A stretch of DNA of 61,690 nucleotides from a bacterium (lineage in GTDB: Bacteria > Vulcanimicrobiota > Xenobia > Xenobiales > JADMJV01), in the NCBI GenBank assembly GCA_018266105.1, contig JAFEBA010000119.1, positions 1-61,690 of the forward strand. The letters are read 5' to 3'. Below are positions 16,978-26,278 of this stretch, piece after piece. A program made the position numbers and the translations under genes. Numbering within the stretch: the stretch's first letter is position 1; each line of letters begins with the position of its first letter. The notes below the pieces were generated by a model, which made no database searches, was not told the origin of the DNA, and saw only the letters and a list, made by a program, of their open reading frames with translations.

Positions 16978-18024
16978 ATGAGCGCCATCAACACCCTACG
17001 GTTGAACCCAACTCTCAGCCTGAACCGGCCCAGCCGCAGCCAATCGCCAGCCCCCCAGGAGAGTGGCGAGCCCGTCGACAGCTTCCAGCCCTCGCAGGAA
17101 CTGAGCGGCCGTCTACCCGGACAGGCTCCCTCCATGATCCAGGTGTTCTCGGGCAAAAGCTTTCTGACCGTGTCCTCCCCCACCGGCAATTTGGGCTGGG
17201 GCAAGGCCATCGGCGGCGGAGCGCTGGGCCTCTACGGAGCCTATTCAGGAATTCGCGAAACCGGGCGGGGTATGGACCTGATGGCCGACGGAAAGCCCGT
17301 TGAGGGCGGCCTGACGGCCACTTCCGGCGTGGCCACAAGTGTAGGTGGTGTGGCCGCTACGCTGAGCGGGTTTGGCCTTGGTGGGGTGGGGATGCGCTGC
17401 TTAGGGCCGGGCGCTTTCGGCGTAGCCGCCATGGCGGACGGGGCGCGAGACATCTATGCCGGCTACCAGAATGGCGACGCCGACAAAGCCGGAATTGGCT
17501 GCCTCAAGACCGGTGCCGGGTCCCTGATGCTGACCGGCGCCCTGAGCGCCAATCCAGTGCTGATGGGCACCGGCGCCATCCTCTATGCGGGCACCTGGAC
17601 CTACGAGAACAAAGATGCCATCGCTGACGCCCTGGTGAACTCCGGCGACACCTTGCGCAGCGGCGGTGCCCGGCTGGCCAACGCCATCGACAGCGGCGGC
17701 CAACTGGCGGTGCAGGGAATCCAGCAGACAGGTACGACCCTGGTGGCGGGGGCAGCTGCCGGTGCCCACGCCCTGCTGGGAAATGGAGCCCTGGCCAATG
17801 CCGGCATTGACCTGGCCCAGCAAGGGGGGCAGGCGGTGGTGGATGGCGCGGCTACGCTGGCCCAGGGAGCGGTCTCGTTGGTTGAAGGTGGGACCCAGGC
17901 GGTGGCCAATGGGGCCGCCGCTCTGGCTGATGGCACCGTGAATCTGGCCATCGACGCTGGCAATGCTGTCAGCAAAGGAGCCAGCGCTCTCTTGCGGGGC
18001 CTCACTGGCGGTTGGTGGCGCTAA
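16978..18024 (+). CDS. Ala/Gly-rich low-complexity protein, unknown
   Basis: A 348-residue protein. The first about 50 residues are polar and disordered-looking (Ser/Pro/Gln-rich), with no signal peptide. The rest is a long Ala/Gly/Val-rich region with near-repeats such as GAATLAQGAVSLVEGGTQA. Such amphipathic stretches occur in secreted surface, colicin-like or membrane-inserting proteins, but no family is recognised. A good Shine-Dalgarno (AAGGAGG) and the shared bipartite element lie upstream. The stop is 16 bp before the prepilin-propeller gene, so read-through into the pilin genes is possible. Confidence 0.65.
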   Translation: MSAINTLRLNPTLSLNRPSRSQSPAPQESGEPVDSFQPSQELSGRLPGQAPSMIQVFSGKSFLTVSSPTGNLGWGKAIGGGALGLYGAYSGIRETGRGMDLMADGKPVEGGLTATSGVATSVGGVAATLSGFGLGGVGMRCLGPGAFGVAAMADGARDIYAGYQNGDADKAGIGCLKTGAGSLMLTGALSANPVLMGTGAILYAGTWTYENKDAIADALVNSGDTLRSGGARLANAIDSGGQLAVQGIQQTGTTLVAGAAAGAHALLGNGALANAGIDLAQQGGQAVVDGAATLAQGAVSLVEGGTQAVANGAAALADGTVNLAIDAGNAVSKGASALLRGLTGGWWR

Positions 18025-18040
18025 AGGCTATACTGCAGGA

Positions 18041-19960
18041 ATGCGCAGCCGCCGCCCGGCCTTTTCGTTACTGGAGGTACTGGTCAGCCTGGCCATTCTC
18101 GGCGTCGGGCTGGGGGTGGGGATGATGGCCCTGCGCCCGGCCGAGGGCTCACTGCAAAGCCGCGCCCTGGCCCAACGGATGGCCAGCCAGTTTCGACGAA
18201 TGCGGGAGCGAGCCATGGCCCTGGGAATTCCCACGGCCATGGCCTTCTCCGGGATGGGACCTGTCTACCAGAGCTGTGTCCGGCTGGAGGGCGAAGAACA
18301 TCCCAGAGCCCAGGGCGTAGACCGCTGGGATCACGAGCTTAAGACGGCCGCCTGCTTTACCGGAATCTGGCCTCTCGACGGCGGACAGTGGCAGCCTCCC
18401 GCCTCCAGCCCTCTGGACCTGCAAACCTGGGCGGCTGGCTTTTCCGGGCAACCCCTCTTTGCCTATCTTCCCAATGGCACCCTGGTCAGCAATCAGTCCA
18501 CACTGGATGGGCAAACCTATCTGGTTTGCGCCAGCGGCGGCAACTATCAGACCTCTTCCAACCGGCTGACCGCAGCCTCGCGTCCCTGGGTGGTAGAACT
18601 CAGCCCAACCGGAGAGATCGACATCCGCTCGGGACTCCCCCGCGGATCGCAAGTCGCCTCCACAGGGGGCGGCTGGCCGGCTCTGACTGCGCCCCCCTCC
18701 CGCCCCGCCTGGCCAACCCTTGGTCCCCAATTGCGGTCGGTCGAACCCGTGCCAGTTCCCGCTCCAAATTCCTTGCCGGCCGGCATCAATGCCTCGGTGA
18801 CCCCGGGCGGTTACATCACCTTTCAGGCCTACGCAACCGATCGCTCAGCCTCTTCCCTTATCTGTGACTGGGAACAAAGCTCCGGCAGTTTTTCAGCCGT
18901 CAACGCCACCCGCATGGAGTGGAATCCCATCCAGCAACAATGGGTTTCCCATTGGACCTTTACTCCTCCGCCGGGAGCCCGAACCAACGATATCTATCAG
19001 CTCACATGCAAGGTGCACGATAGCGACGGTCGTTACGACACCAGTCAAATCGGCGTGAACCATCGGGTGTTAGTGACCAAACGCCAACGACTGGCCTACC
19101 TGAGCAATCGCCAGGCGCCCAATCCGGGTCTATTCCAGTTGCTGGTCTGCAACACCGACGGCACCGAGCGGAAGATGCTGGTCAACCAGGCGGGTCTGTT
19201 GATTTCCCCGCGCTGGTCCATGGACGGCGAAGAGCTTATTTATCTGCGAAGCCCGGCAGGGGTCTGGGGTCTGGACGATTTCCAACTGCACCAGGTCAAG
19301 GCCGACGGAACCCAGCAGCGTCTGCTGGTCAACCCGGCCCCGCGCTGGTCCGGGATTTACTCCGCCAATTACAGCTTCGACGGCACGCGTGTGCTCTTTG
19401 TGGCGGGCAGTCCTGGAACTTTTGAACTGGCCTCAGTGGCGCGGGACGGCACCGGTGTGCGCCTGGAAATGGGAGGGTCGACCTTTAGCGGTTCCGCCAG
19501 CTTCAACGGAATGGCCACCCATCCCACCACCGGCAACCTCCTGCTGGCCAACATGGACGGACGCTTTTTCTTTGTCGACCCCGACGCTCACATCAGCTAC
19601 AACGTCAGCCAGACCGGGCAACTCTACGGCTGCGAAATGTGCTTTAGCCCCGACGGACAGTGGCTGATCTTCAGCTCACGACTGAGAAGCATGTACAAAT
19701 CCCGCTTTCACTTTGACGGAACTCGGGCCGTCATAGATCCCCCCGTCGAATTGACCCAGGCCGGTCAAGGGCAGACTCCAAGCATGGGAATGGATCCAGA
19801 CGTCGTCTATTATCAGCGCCGCATCTCGCCCAGCAGCCGATGCCTGGCGCGCTTCTCTCTCAGCCTGGACCGCTATAGCGACATCAGCACCCAGCGCACT
19901 CCAACAGAAGATGAGGATGATTGTTGCGTCACCAACTATCCCGAAAACCAACTGCCCTGA
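18041..19960 (+). CDS. Type IV prepilin-like protein with C-terminal beta-propeller
   Basis: A 639-residue protein. The N-terminus is a class III prepilin signal: a basic leader, cleavage expected after A7, then FSLLEVLVSLAILGVGLGVG with Glu at mature position 5. A GspH-like pilin part follows, then a Pro-rich linker (about 215-250), an Ig-like segment and six or so blades with TolB/WD40-like repeats (LLVCNTDGTERKML, WSMDGEELIYL, FSPDGQWLIFSS). The start at 18041 has GCAGGA just upstream; longer in-frame starts would overlap the previous gene. Minor pilins are normally below 250 residues, so the propeller fusion is unusual. It heads a four-gene pseudopilin operon. Confidence 0.82.
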   Translation: MRSRRPAFSLLEVLVSLAILGVGLGVGMMALRPAEGSLQSRALAQRMASQFRRMRERAMALGIPTAMAFSGMGPVYQSCVRLEGEEHPRAQGVDRWDHELKTAACFTGIWPLDGGQWQPPASSPLDLQTWAAGFSGQPLFAYLPNGTLVSNQSTLDGQTYLVCASGGNYQTSSNRLTAASRPWVVELSPTGEIDIRSGLPRGSQVASTGGGWPALTAPPSRPAWPTLGPQLRSVEPVPVPAPNSLPAGINASVTPGGYITFQAYATDRSASSLICDWEQSSGSFSAVNATRMEWNPIQQQWVSHWTFTPPPGARTNDIYQLTCKVHDSDGRYDTSQIGVNHRVLVTKRQRLAYLSNRQAPNPGLFQLLVCNTDGTERKMLVNQAGLLISPRWSMDGEELIYLRSPAGVWGLDDFQLHQVKADGTQQRLLVNPAPRWSGIYSANYSFDGTRVLFVAGSPGTFELASVARDGTGVRLEMGGSTFSGSASFNGMATHPTTGNLLLANMDGRFFFVDPDAHISYNVSQTGQLYGCEMCFSPDGQWLIFSSRLRSMYKSRFHFDGTRAVIDPPVELTQAGQGQTPSMGMDPDVVYYQRRISPSSRCLARFSLSLDRYSDISTQRTPTEDEDDCCVTNYPENQLP

Positions 19961-20703
19961 GTCTGATCGAAACGGTGCTGGCGGTCTTCCTGTTGGCCGC
20001 CCAGATTTTGCTTTTTGCCGGAATGCTGGCCCGATCTCGCCAGACCCAAAGACTGTCGCAGCAGCGTCATCGCGCGGTGACGCTGGCAGAGCAAAAATTC
20101 GATGAAATCCGCGCCTGGGCGGCCTTGCCCTCGAATTTCAGCTCAGACTGGTCCGCCTATCAGGGGCAAATCAGCCGACCGGAGCCGGGCTTTGAAGTAC
20201 GAGTGGCCTGCAATCCGGCCGGCCAGCCGGTTTACTCACCCTGCCTGGGACTGGAGTCTCAATACGGGAGCAACGCCAAACAGTTGCGCACCAGTCTGGT
20301 ACCGGTCCGGGTCCAGGTCAGTTGGGGGTCAGCCAGCCTGGTTCTCAACTCGCTGGTGGGTGAGCCCTGGCACCCGGGCCCCTACGCCATCCAGTTGCAG
20401 CCGGCCCCCATCTTTACCCAACCAGTGCAGCCAGACCAGGACTTTGGCTACACGGCCACGGTCACAGACGGTCAGGGGAAACCCCTCTCCGATCTGCAAA
20501 TGCGCTGGTTCGTCAAGCCGCTGACCGGCAATGCTTCGATTGTGGAGGGAGGGCCGCGCAGTCAGCAGCAGGTCAAGGCTCGCCACCTTTTTCGGCGCTA
20601 CGGCGTACCCGTGCATATTTCCGGCACCGTCCAACTCGAATGCACGGCCCAATATCACGGCCAGCCCCTGCGTCAGCAGACCGAAAGCATTCAGCTGCGA
20701 TGA
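19921..20703 (+). CDS. GspI-like minor pseudopilin
   Basis: A 260-residue protein with the prepilin motif A-LSLIETVLAVFLLAAQILL near the N-terminus (Glu5 conserved) and AEQKFDEIRAWA downstream, as in GspI/PulI. A larger beta-rich tail follows. The start is TTG at 19921, preceded by GATGAGGATGA; the ATGs nearby are in another frame. It overlaps the prepilin-propeller gene by 40 bp and ends in an ATGA overlap with the next gene, so translation is coupled through the operon. Confidence 0.75.
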   Translation: MLRHQLSRKPTALSLIETVLAVFLLAAQILLFAGMLARSRQTQRLSQQRHRAVTLAEQKFDEIRAWAALPSNFSSDWSAYQGQISRPEPGFEVRVACNPAGQPVYSPCLGLESQYGSNAKQLRTSLVPVRVQVSWGSASLVLNSLVGEPWHPGPYAIQLQPAPIFTQPVQPDQDFGYTATVTDGQGKPLSDLQMRWFVKPLTGNASIVEGGPRSQQQVKARHLFRRYGVPVHISGTVQLECTAQYHGQPLRQQTESIQLR

Positions 20704-21212
20704 GGCGTGGAGTATCCCTGGGAGAAACCCTGATCACGCTGGCTCTGATGAGTGTCATGTTCAGTCTGGTCGCTCTCTTTTGCTCCGACCTGCGAAGAGA
20801 CTTTCAAGTGGACCAAAAAGCCGACCGCGAAAGCGAGGTGCTGGCCTCGTTGCTGCGCCTTTCCCAAGAGCTTAAAAGCGCCAGCCAGCTGGTGCTCCCA
20901 CGACCCTCTCAGCCTGCCCAGGAAGTCGTTTTCCGCCGACTCAACCCGAGCCTGACCTGGCCCGATCCGGTACCGTTGCCTCCCCCGCTCACCTGGGATC
21001 TCTCGGGTCAGCAACAAGAGATCCGCTACTTCCTGGACCAGGGCCTGGTTCGCCAGGACCGACTTAGCGGTCAAAGCCTGACCTACCTGAGCGGCGTTCA
21101 AAGTTGCGACGCCCAGCTTCTGCCTGACGGTCGCTTGCAGATGCTCCTGAACATTCGCCTGGAGGAACGTCAGCAATCTTTTCGCCTGCTGACCCGACTG
21201 CCGCTGTTATGA
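20700..21212 (+). CDS. GspJ-like minor pseudopilin
   Basis: A 170-residue protein starting MRRGVSLGETLITLALMSVM: a short basic leader, cleavage expected after Gly4, and Glu at mature position 5. The length and the RESEVLASLLRLSQELKSA helix fit GspJ/PulJ. The ATG overlaps the stop of the GspI-like gene by 4 bp and the end overlaps the GspK-like gene by 4 bp. Confidence 0.75.
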   Translation: MRRGVSLGETLITLALMSVMFSLVALFCSDLRRDFQVDQKADRESEVLASLLRLSQELKSASQLVLPRPSQPAQEVVFRRLNPSLTWPDPVPLPPPLTWDLSGQQQEIRYFLDQGLVRQDRLSGQSLTYLSGVQSCDAQLLPDGRLQMLLNIRLEERQQSFRLLTRLPLL

Positions 21213-21679
21213 AACGAAACAGGGGTTTAGCTCTCATGGTGGTGCTCTGGCTGGGCCTGATCTTGCTCGTGCTGGGGCTGGCGCTGCTGCAAAGGCAGGC
21301 CAATCAATACAGCTCTTCCCAAAGCCTGGTGGAATCCAGTATGGCCTATGAGCTGGCCCTGGCCGGACTGGAAACGGCCCGGCTGCGGCTGGACAAAGAC
21401 CCCGAATTTCCTCCTCATGGAGTCGACCAGGTCCAGTTTTCCCTGACCGAGCCCGTCTACGACGTGGATAACCAGAGCCTGCGAGGATTCTATGTGCTGG
21501 ATCTGGATAACCGCTGGCGCCAGGCCCCATACTACATCGTCAAAATCACCTCGGTGGGTTGCTGGCCCAACGCCGACAAGCCCCAAAGTCGTCGCAAGAT
21601 CAGCGTCAAGCTCGATCTCAACCCGACTCACAGCACCTACTACCGCTGGATCGACTGGCAAGATGAGGGCAGCTTATAG
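21209..21679 (+). CDS. GspK/PilX-like pseudopilin component
   Basis: A 156-residue protein beginning MKRNRGLALMVVLWLGLILL: a class III-like leader with cleavage after Gly6, without the Glu5, as is usual for GspK. It is only half the length of full GspK, so it may be a minimal form or PilX-like. It is the last gene of the pseudopilin operon (ATGA overlap) and runs 6 bp into the end of the convergent kinase gene. Confidence 0.7.
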   Translation: MKRNRGLALMVVLWLGLILLVLGLALLQRQANQYSSSQSLVESSMAYELALAGLETARLRLDKDPEFPPHGVDQVQFSLTEPVYDVDNQSLRGFYVLDLDNRWRQAPYYIVKITSVGCWPNADKPQSRRKISVKLDLNPTHSTYYRWIDWQDEGSL

Positions 21680-23926
21680 AGGACTCAAAGGCAACCACAG
21701 GCTGACCCGGGTCCCATCCACCTGAGGGCGAGATTCCACCTCCCAGCGTCCGCCCAGACGCCGGCAAGTCTGATCGACGGTAGCCAGACCCAGGCCGGCA
21801 TTCTTACCGATCACCTTGGTGGTGAAAAAGGCTTCGCCCAGGCGGCTGCGCACCTCCGGTGCCAGTCCCGGCCCTGGATCCTCCACCCGGACCACGGCAA
21901 ACCCCACCTCCGAAGTCAAACTCAAGGTCAAAGACCCGGCCGCCTCCAGGGCGTTTATGAGGACCGGGAGCAGGGCGCGCTCCACCTCGGCTCGGGGTGC
22001 CTGCAGGATGAGCGAAGCGGGCGTGTCCCAACGTGTGCACGAGCCCAGCTCGGAGAGCTGGGCCAACAGCCCGCGCAAGACCTGGACCAGATCCACGCTG
22101 TCCACTTGTTGCTCTTGCTCGGCCGACAGCTGCCGCAAGCGAGCGATGATCTCCTGAGCCCGATGACAGGCCTGGAGAGCTGATTGAATCCGAACGTCCG
22201 GCTGCTTCATCAGGGCTGACTCGAGGGCCAGTTGAATGGCTCCCAGAGGACTGTTGAGCTCGTGAGCCACTCCCGCTGACATTTGCGAAATGGCCAGCGT
22301 TTTCTGGGCTCGCAGCCAGAATTCACGTGAATCTTCCAATTGATGGTAAAGCCTGGCTCGCCCCAGCGAGACAAAGAAAAGTTGGGCCAAACCTTGCAGG
22401 GCCTGCAGTTGTTGATGACCGAGCAGGGCGGGGTCAGAGTGGGCAAAGAACAGCAGCTCCCCGTCCACCACCGGCACGGCCACCACGCTGCCCGCTTCGG
22501 GCCAGGCCGCCGGCCAGCGCGCTCGGTCCGGGCCAGCCATGTAACCGCAACCATTGAGGCCGACCGCCCACTGAAGCACATTCAGGGGAGGTTGCAGGCC
22601 CCAGCTTATCAGAGCCTGGCCACGCTCCACCCAGCCGGCCGATTGGAGCGGCACCAGTTGCTGCAAACAGGCCAACAGCTCCTCCCACAAGCGCTGCAAA
22701 TCCAGGGGCTGCAACAGGCGTTGGGCACACTGCAACAGGTAGCCCAAAGAGTCCACTTGTTGGCGCAGTCCCCGCGAATGCAATTCGATCTGCTGCTGCT
22801 GCAGGCTCTGCTGCCGGCGCAACAACAAATTGCGCAACCAGGGGCGAACGGTCTCCAGCACCTCTCCCAGGCGCTGGAACTCCCCCCTCTGCCAGGCCAG
22901 ATCGGCCCGTCCCAAATACAACCAGCAGCCTTCCAAGGGCAGTAAAAGAGCCTGGTTCTCACCCTCCAGCCACTCAGGCGAGAGCAGATGGGGCTGACCA
23001 TCTAAAATCTCCTTGTCGGGCAGCCATAAAGACACTGATTCCAGCCTCGAGCGCCCCGGGGAGTGGGACCAAAGCGGCTCGAGCTGGTTCTGGTAGAGAC
23101 AGCAGCTGCGCAGGCCCAGCGGGCCCATCAAACAATCCCCCAGCAGCGGACCCAACTGGGCCGGCTCGCTCAGTTGTGACAACTGCTGTTGCAGCTTTTG
23201 CAGCTCGCCTGCCCGTTGTAACTCCTGCTGATTTCGGTCTCGCTCGCGAAGCGCTCGACGAAGCTCCTCTTGCGTCTGGGTAAAGCTGCGTAGAGCGGCC
23301 TCGGCCAGTTCGGCCTGCACCCGATACACAGAGTTCTGAGCCCCCCAGTACAAACCCAGCAATCCAGGTAACCAGAGCAAGCGCAGCAGGTCCGGTCCGC
23401 TCAGCCACAGGGCACCGCAGGCACTCCACCAGGCCGCCCAGCGCAAAGGCGCCAGATTCAACTCCAGGCGCAACCAGGAAGCGTAGCTGCGGCCCAAAGT
23501 GGCGGCCAACTGGCGGCCCACCTGGGCCTGGATGGACAGAACCAGGCCTCCAATCAGCCCCCAACAAATCAAATCGCGAATCAGACCCGAGGGAAATCCT
23601 CGAAACAGCAACCAGAGAGGAAGAACCACCAGCGCCGCCAGACCATCGGCCAGCAAAGCCCAGGAAGTTGGCCGTTGCAACAAAAGCAACCCCAACAGGC
23701 TGGCGCAGGCCAGCAAGAAATTGGCGGGCGGTGTCTCCAGCGAGCCCCAACAGACCAACGACCAGGCCAGTTGAAGCTGAAAAACCCCGAAGTAGGGGTT
23801 GGATCGCGTGGCCAACTGCCCGGCCAGCACGCCCACCACCCAGACGCCCAGGCGCCCTGCCACCGGCATTTGAGGCGGACAGATGCAGAGCTCTACCCCC
23901 ATCAGGAGGGCAACCATCAGGAGCAT
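21674..23926 (-). CDS. Membrane sensor histidine kinase with GAF-like region
   Basis: A 750-residue protein. The first about 190 residues hold six or more hydrophobic helices, followed by a Gln-rich coiled coil and two GAF-like regions. The HisKA domain has its phospho-accepting H555 in AGVAHELNSPLGAI, and the HATPase domain has its N box (VLINALEAAG, about 655), EDPGPGLAPE and KNAGLGLATV. The start near 23926 is chosen because the transmembrane region begins there and longer versions would run through the divergent regulator; a GTG at 23929 is an alternative. It is divergent by 66 bp from the receiver-SARP regulator, its probable partner. Confidence 0.85.
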   Translation of the reverse strand: MLLMVALLMGVELCICPPQMPVAGRLGVWVVGVLAGQLATRSNPYFGVFQLQLAWSLVCWGSLETPPANFLLACASLLGLLLLQRPTSWALLADGLAALVVLPLWLLFRGFPSGLIRDLICWGLIGGLVLSIQAQVGRQLAATLGRSYASWLRLELNLAPLRWAAWWSACGALWLSGPDLLRLLWLPGLLGLYWGAQNSVYRVQAELAEAALRSFTQTQEELRRALRERDRNQQELQRAGELQKLQQQLSQLSEPAQLGPLLGDCLMGPLGLRSCCLYQNQLEPLWSHSPGRSRLESVSLWLPDKEILDGQPHLLSPEWLEGENQALLLPLEGCWLYLGRADLAWQRGEFQRLGEVLETVRPWLRNLLLRRQQSLQQQQIELHSRGLRQQVDSLGYLLQCAQRLLQPLDLQRLWEELLACLQQLVPLQSAGWVERGQALISWGLQPPLNVLQWAVGLNGCGYMAGPDRARWPAAWPEAGSVVAVPVVDGELLFFAHSDPALLGHQQLQALQGLAQLFFVSLGRARLYHQLEDSREFWLRAQKTLAISQMSAGVAHELNSPLGAIQLALESALMKQPDVRIQSALQACHRAQEIIARLRQLSAEQEQQVDSVDLVQVLRGLLAQLSELGSCTRWDTPASLILQAPRAEVERALLPVLINALEAAGSLTLSLTSEVGFAVVRVEDPGPGLAPEVRSRLGEAFFTTKVIGKNAGLGLATVDQTCRRLGGRWEVESRPQVDGTRVSLWLPLSPL

Positions 23927-23992
23927 CACGAACTGGGGACGGGCCACCTGGGCCGGTTCGCGGAGAAGGACGGCATTCCTTACGGAGGTATT

Positions 23993-26278
23993 TTGAGTCT
24001 GAGCGATCCCCCCCGAATTCTGGTGCTGGAAGATGACGCCGACCTGCTGCTGCTCTTGCGGGAAGTACTGGGGGACGAAGGCTATCAGGTCACAACCGCC
24101 AGCAGCGGCAGCGAGGCCATCCTGCTGGCCTCGCAGCAGCCCTTCGATCTGCTGGTGACGGACGTGCGTATGCCCGGAGTGGACGGACTGGAGGCGCTCA
24201 AGCAGGTACGCAATCACCTGCCCAACCTGGACAGCCTGGTGGTCTCGGGCTACACCACCGAAGCCGAGACCCTGCGCGCCTTGCAACTGAACGTGGGCGG
24301 CTACCTGAAAAAGCCATTTTCTTTGACCGACCTGCTGCAAACGGTCCGACAGCTCTTGCAGCAGCGAGAGGCCGAAAAGCAGCGCCGGCAGGATCTGGTC
24401 AGCCTGCAGCGTTCCTTGAGCTGGAGTCTGCACAGCGCCTGCCAGAGCTTTTGCAGCCAGGCCTTTGATTCCGGTCAGCTGGCCTTCTACCTGGCCCGGC
24501 AACTACAACTGTCGCTGGAGCAAGCCCAACATTTGCGCCTGACCGCCATGATCAACTGGCCCGAAATGCGCAAGCTCCAACAATTGCCTGGTTTCACTCG
24601 CCTGGACCGACTGGGTCTGGGCCCCTGCTGGGAGTTGCTCAACGGCCCCCAGGACGACCTGCCGGCCCAAATCTTGCGGGCCGTACGCTGGCTCTGCGAA
24701 AGCGAAGAGGGGCCCGACTTCGCTCACTGTCCCCAAGATTTTTCCCCAGCGCTGGGGCAACTGCTCAGCCCCGACCTGCGACATTCAACCGAAGTGCTGG
24801 CTGAACAGGCCATGGCCGAGTACGAACAGGGAGAGCACAGGCGTCAGGCACCGATGCTGGCTCTGGCCCGAACCTTGGAACAGCAGGGCCACTCTCACTC
24901 GGCTCGGGAGGCCTACCAGCGCCTGCTGGACCAGGCCGAAGCCGAAGGCACGTTGCAAATTCAAGTCCTGTTGGGTCTGGCTCGAACCGGCTGGCATGCC
25001 AGCCTGGAGGGCTGGTACGATCAGCTAAAACAGGCCGAGCGCCTGAGTCGAGCGCTGAGTCCCAGTCTGGGAGCCGAAATCCGCTGGTCGATCGCCAGGC
25101 TGCTGAGAGCCTCCAATCATAGTTCGACGGCCCAATATTTGGCTCAGTTAGAACAAGAATTTGCCCAGCTGGGTCGCCCTCTGGACCAGGCCAAGGCCCG
25201 CCTGGCCGGTAAGCCGGACGGGTCGTCCCTGGCCGCCGCCCACCTGCTACTGCTCCCCCAGCATCGAGTCCATCTCCACAGCGAAACCGATTGGCTGATC
25301 GAGGCTCTTTGGCAATTGTCCCCGCAGAGCCAGGCGGGGCCCCAATGGTGTCGACTGGCTGGCGAGTTCCCGCGTCAGACGCTGGCCTGGGCCGCCACCG
25401 CTGGGGCAGCTTGCGAGGTGCTTTTGCAATCGTTGGAGGCCCATCCTCACCTGGCTCCAGGCCCCCTGGTGGAGGCTCTGGCCAGTCGGCCCCAGGCAGG
25501 CGGCCGCGAAGCGGAATTGCGGGGACGCGTGCAAGCCGGACCCGGTCCGCTCTATCTGCGATTTTGCTCGCTGGGCAACTTCGAGGTGAGCGTCAACGGC
25601 CAGAGAGTCTCGGAGAAGCTCTTCAAGACGCAAAAGTTTCGTTACCTTCTGGCCTATCTGGTGGCCCGCCGAGGCCAGGCGGTCAGCGAAGACCTGCTGG
25701 TCGAGGAATTCTGGCCCAATTCCAAAGATTCCGGCAAAAGCAGCATCTACGCCGCCACCACCGCCATCCGCCGGGCTCTGCGACAGCCCGGAGGCGAGCA
25801 CGACATCTTACAGAGAGAGGGGGACCAACTGCGCCTCAGCCCCGAGCTGGCCGTGTGGCACGACCTGGAAGAGTTCGAACAAGGGGTGGCTCACTTCGGC
25901 CAAAACCTGGAGACAGACCGGCAAACCTTGCAGCTCTATACAGGGCCTTATCTACAGGGGTGCTATCTCGACTGGGCCCTGCGCCAGCGCGCCCAGTGCG
26001 AAGAAAAGCTGCTTCGCTGCCTCCACAGCCTGGCCACCCGGCAGCTTGAACACGACCCCCACCAAAGCGCGGAAATGGCCAGCCAGGGACTGGAAATCGA
26101 CCCGCTCAGTCAGGAACTGCACGCGCTCAAGATCAGGGCTTACTTGAGCCTGGGGCAACCAGAAAAGGGCATTCGCCAGTTTCAACAGTGTGCTCAGGTG
26201 TTACGGCGCGAGCTGGGAATTGAGCCGCTGACGTCCTTGCTGGAGTTGCACGAGCGCTGCCGTTTGGCTTTGCCCTGA
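23993..26278 (+). CDS. Response regulator with SARP/BTAD-type output
   Basis: A 761-residue protein starting at TTG 23993, with GGAGG 4 bp upstream. The receiver domain occupies 8-125 (acidic E13, D14, D15; phosphoacceptor D57 in LLVTDVRMPG; conserved Lys in YLKKPF). A long helical TPR-like middle follows. From about 520 comes an OmpR-like winged helix (FCSLGNFEVSVNG), then a bacterial transcriptional activation domain to the end (ELGIEPLTSLLELHERC). Receiver plus SARP is an uncommon pairing. It faces the kinase divergently and sits between pseudopilin and gspF genes, so it probably controls pilus or secretion genes; that is inference. Confidence 0.85.
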   Translation: MSLSDPPRILVLEDDADLLLLLREVLGDEGYQVTTASSGSEAILLASQQPFDLLVTDVRMPGVDGLEALKQVRNHLPNLDSLVVSGYTTEAETLRALQLNVGGYLKKPFSLTDLLQTVRQLLQQREAEKQRRQDLVSLQRSLSWSLHSACQSFCSQAFDSGQLAFYLARQLQLSLEQAQHLRLTAMINWPEMRKLQQLPGFTRLDRLGLGPCWELLNGPQDDLPAQILRAVRWLCESEEGPDFAHCPQDFSPALGQLLSPDLRHSTEVLAEQAMAEYEQGEHRRQAPMLALARTLEQQGHSHSAREAYQRLLDQAEAEGTLQIQVLLGLARTGWHASLEGWYDQLKQAERLSRALSPSLGAEIRWSIARLLRASNHSSTAQYLAQLEQEFAQLGRPLDQAKARLAGKPDGSSLAAAHLLLLPQHRVHLHSETDWLIEALWQLSPQSQAGPQWCRLAGEFPRQTLAWAATAGAACEVLLQSLEAHPHLAPGPLVEALASRPQAGGREAELRGRVQAGPGPLYLRFCSLGNFEVSVNGQRVSEKLFKTQKFRYLLAYLVARRGQAVSEDLLVEEFWPNSKDSGKSSIYAATTAIRRALRQPGGEHDILQREGDQLRLSPELAVWHDLEEFEQGVAHFGQNLETDRQTLQLYTGPYLQGCYLDWALRQRAQCEEKLLRCLHSLATRQLEHDPHQSAEMASQGLEIDPLSQELHALKIRAYLSLGQPEKGIRQFQQCAQVLRRELGIEPLTSLLELHERCRLALP

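Noticed and set aside
23675..23992. N-terminal extension of the response regulator upstream of 23993
   Set aside because: It would overlap the membrane domain of the divergent kinase and lacks a ribosome site; GGAGG-TATT-TTG at 23993 fits the start of the receiver domain.
23927..24502. N-terminal extension of the histidine kinase to 24502
   Set aside because: The extra 190 residues are Gln/Gly-rich antisense of the receiver domain; hydrophobic helices begin at about 23926.
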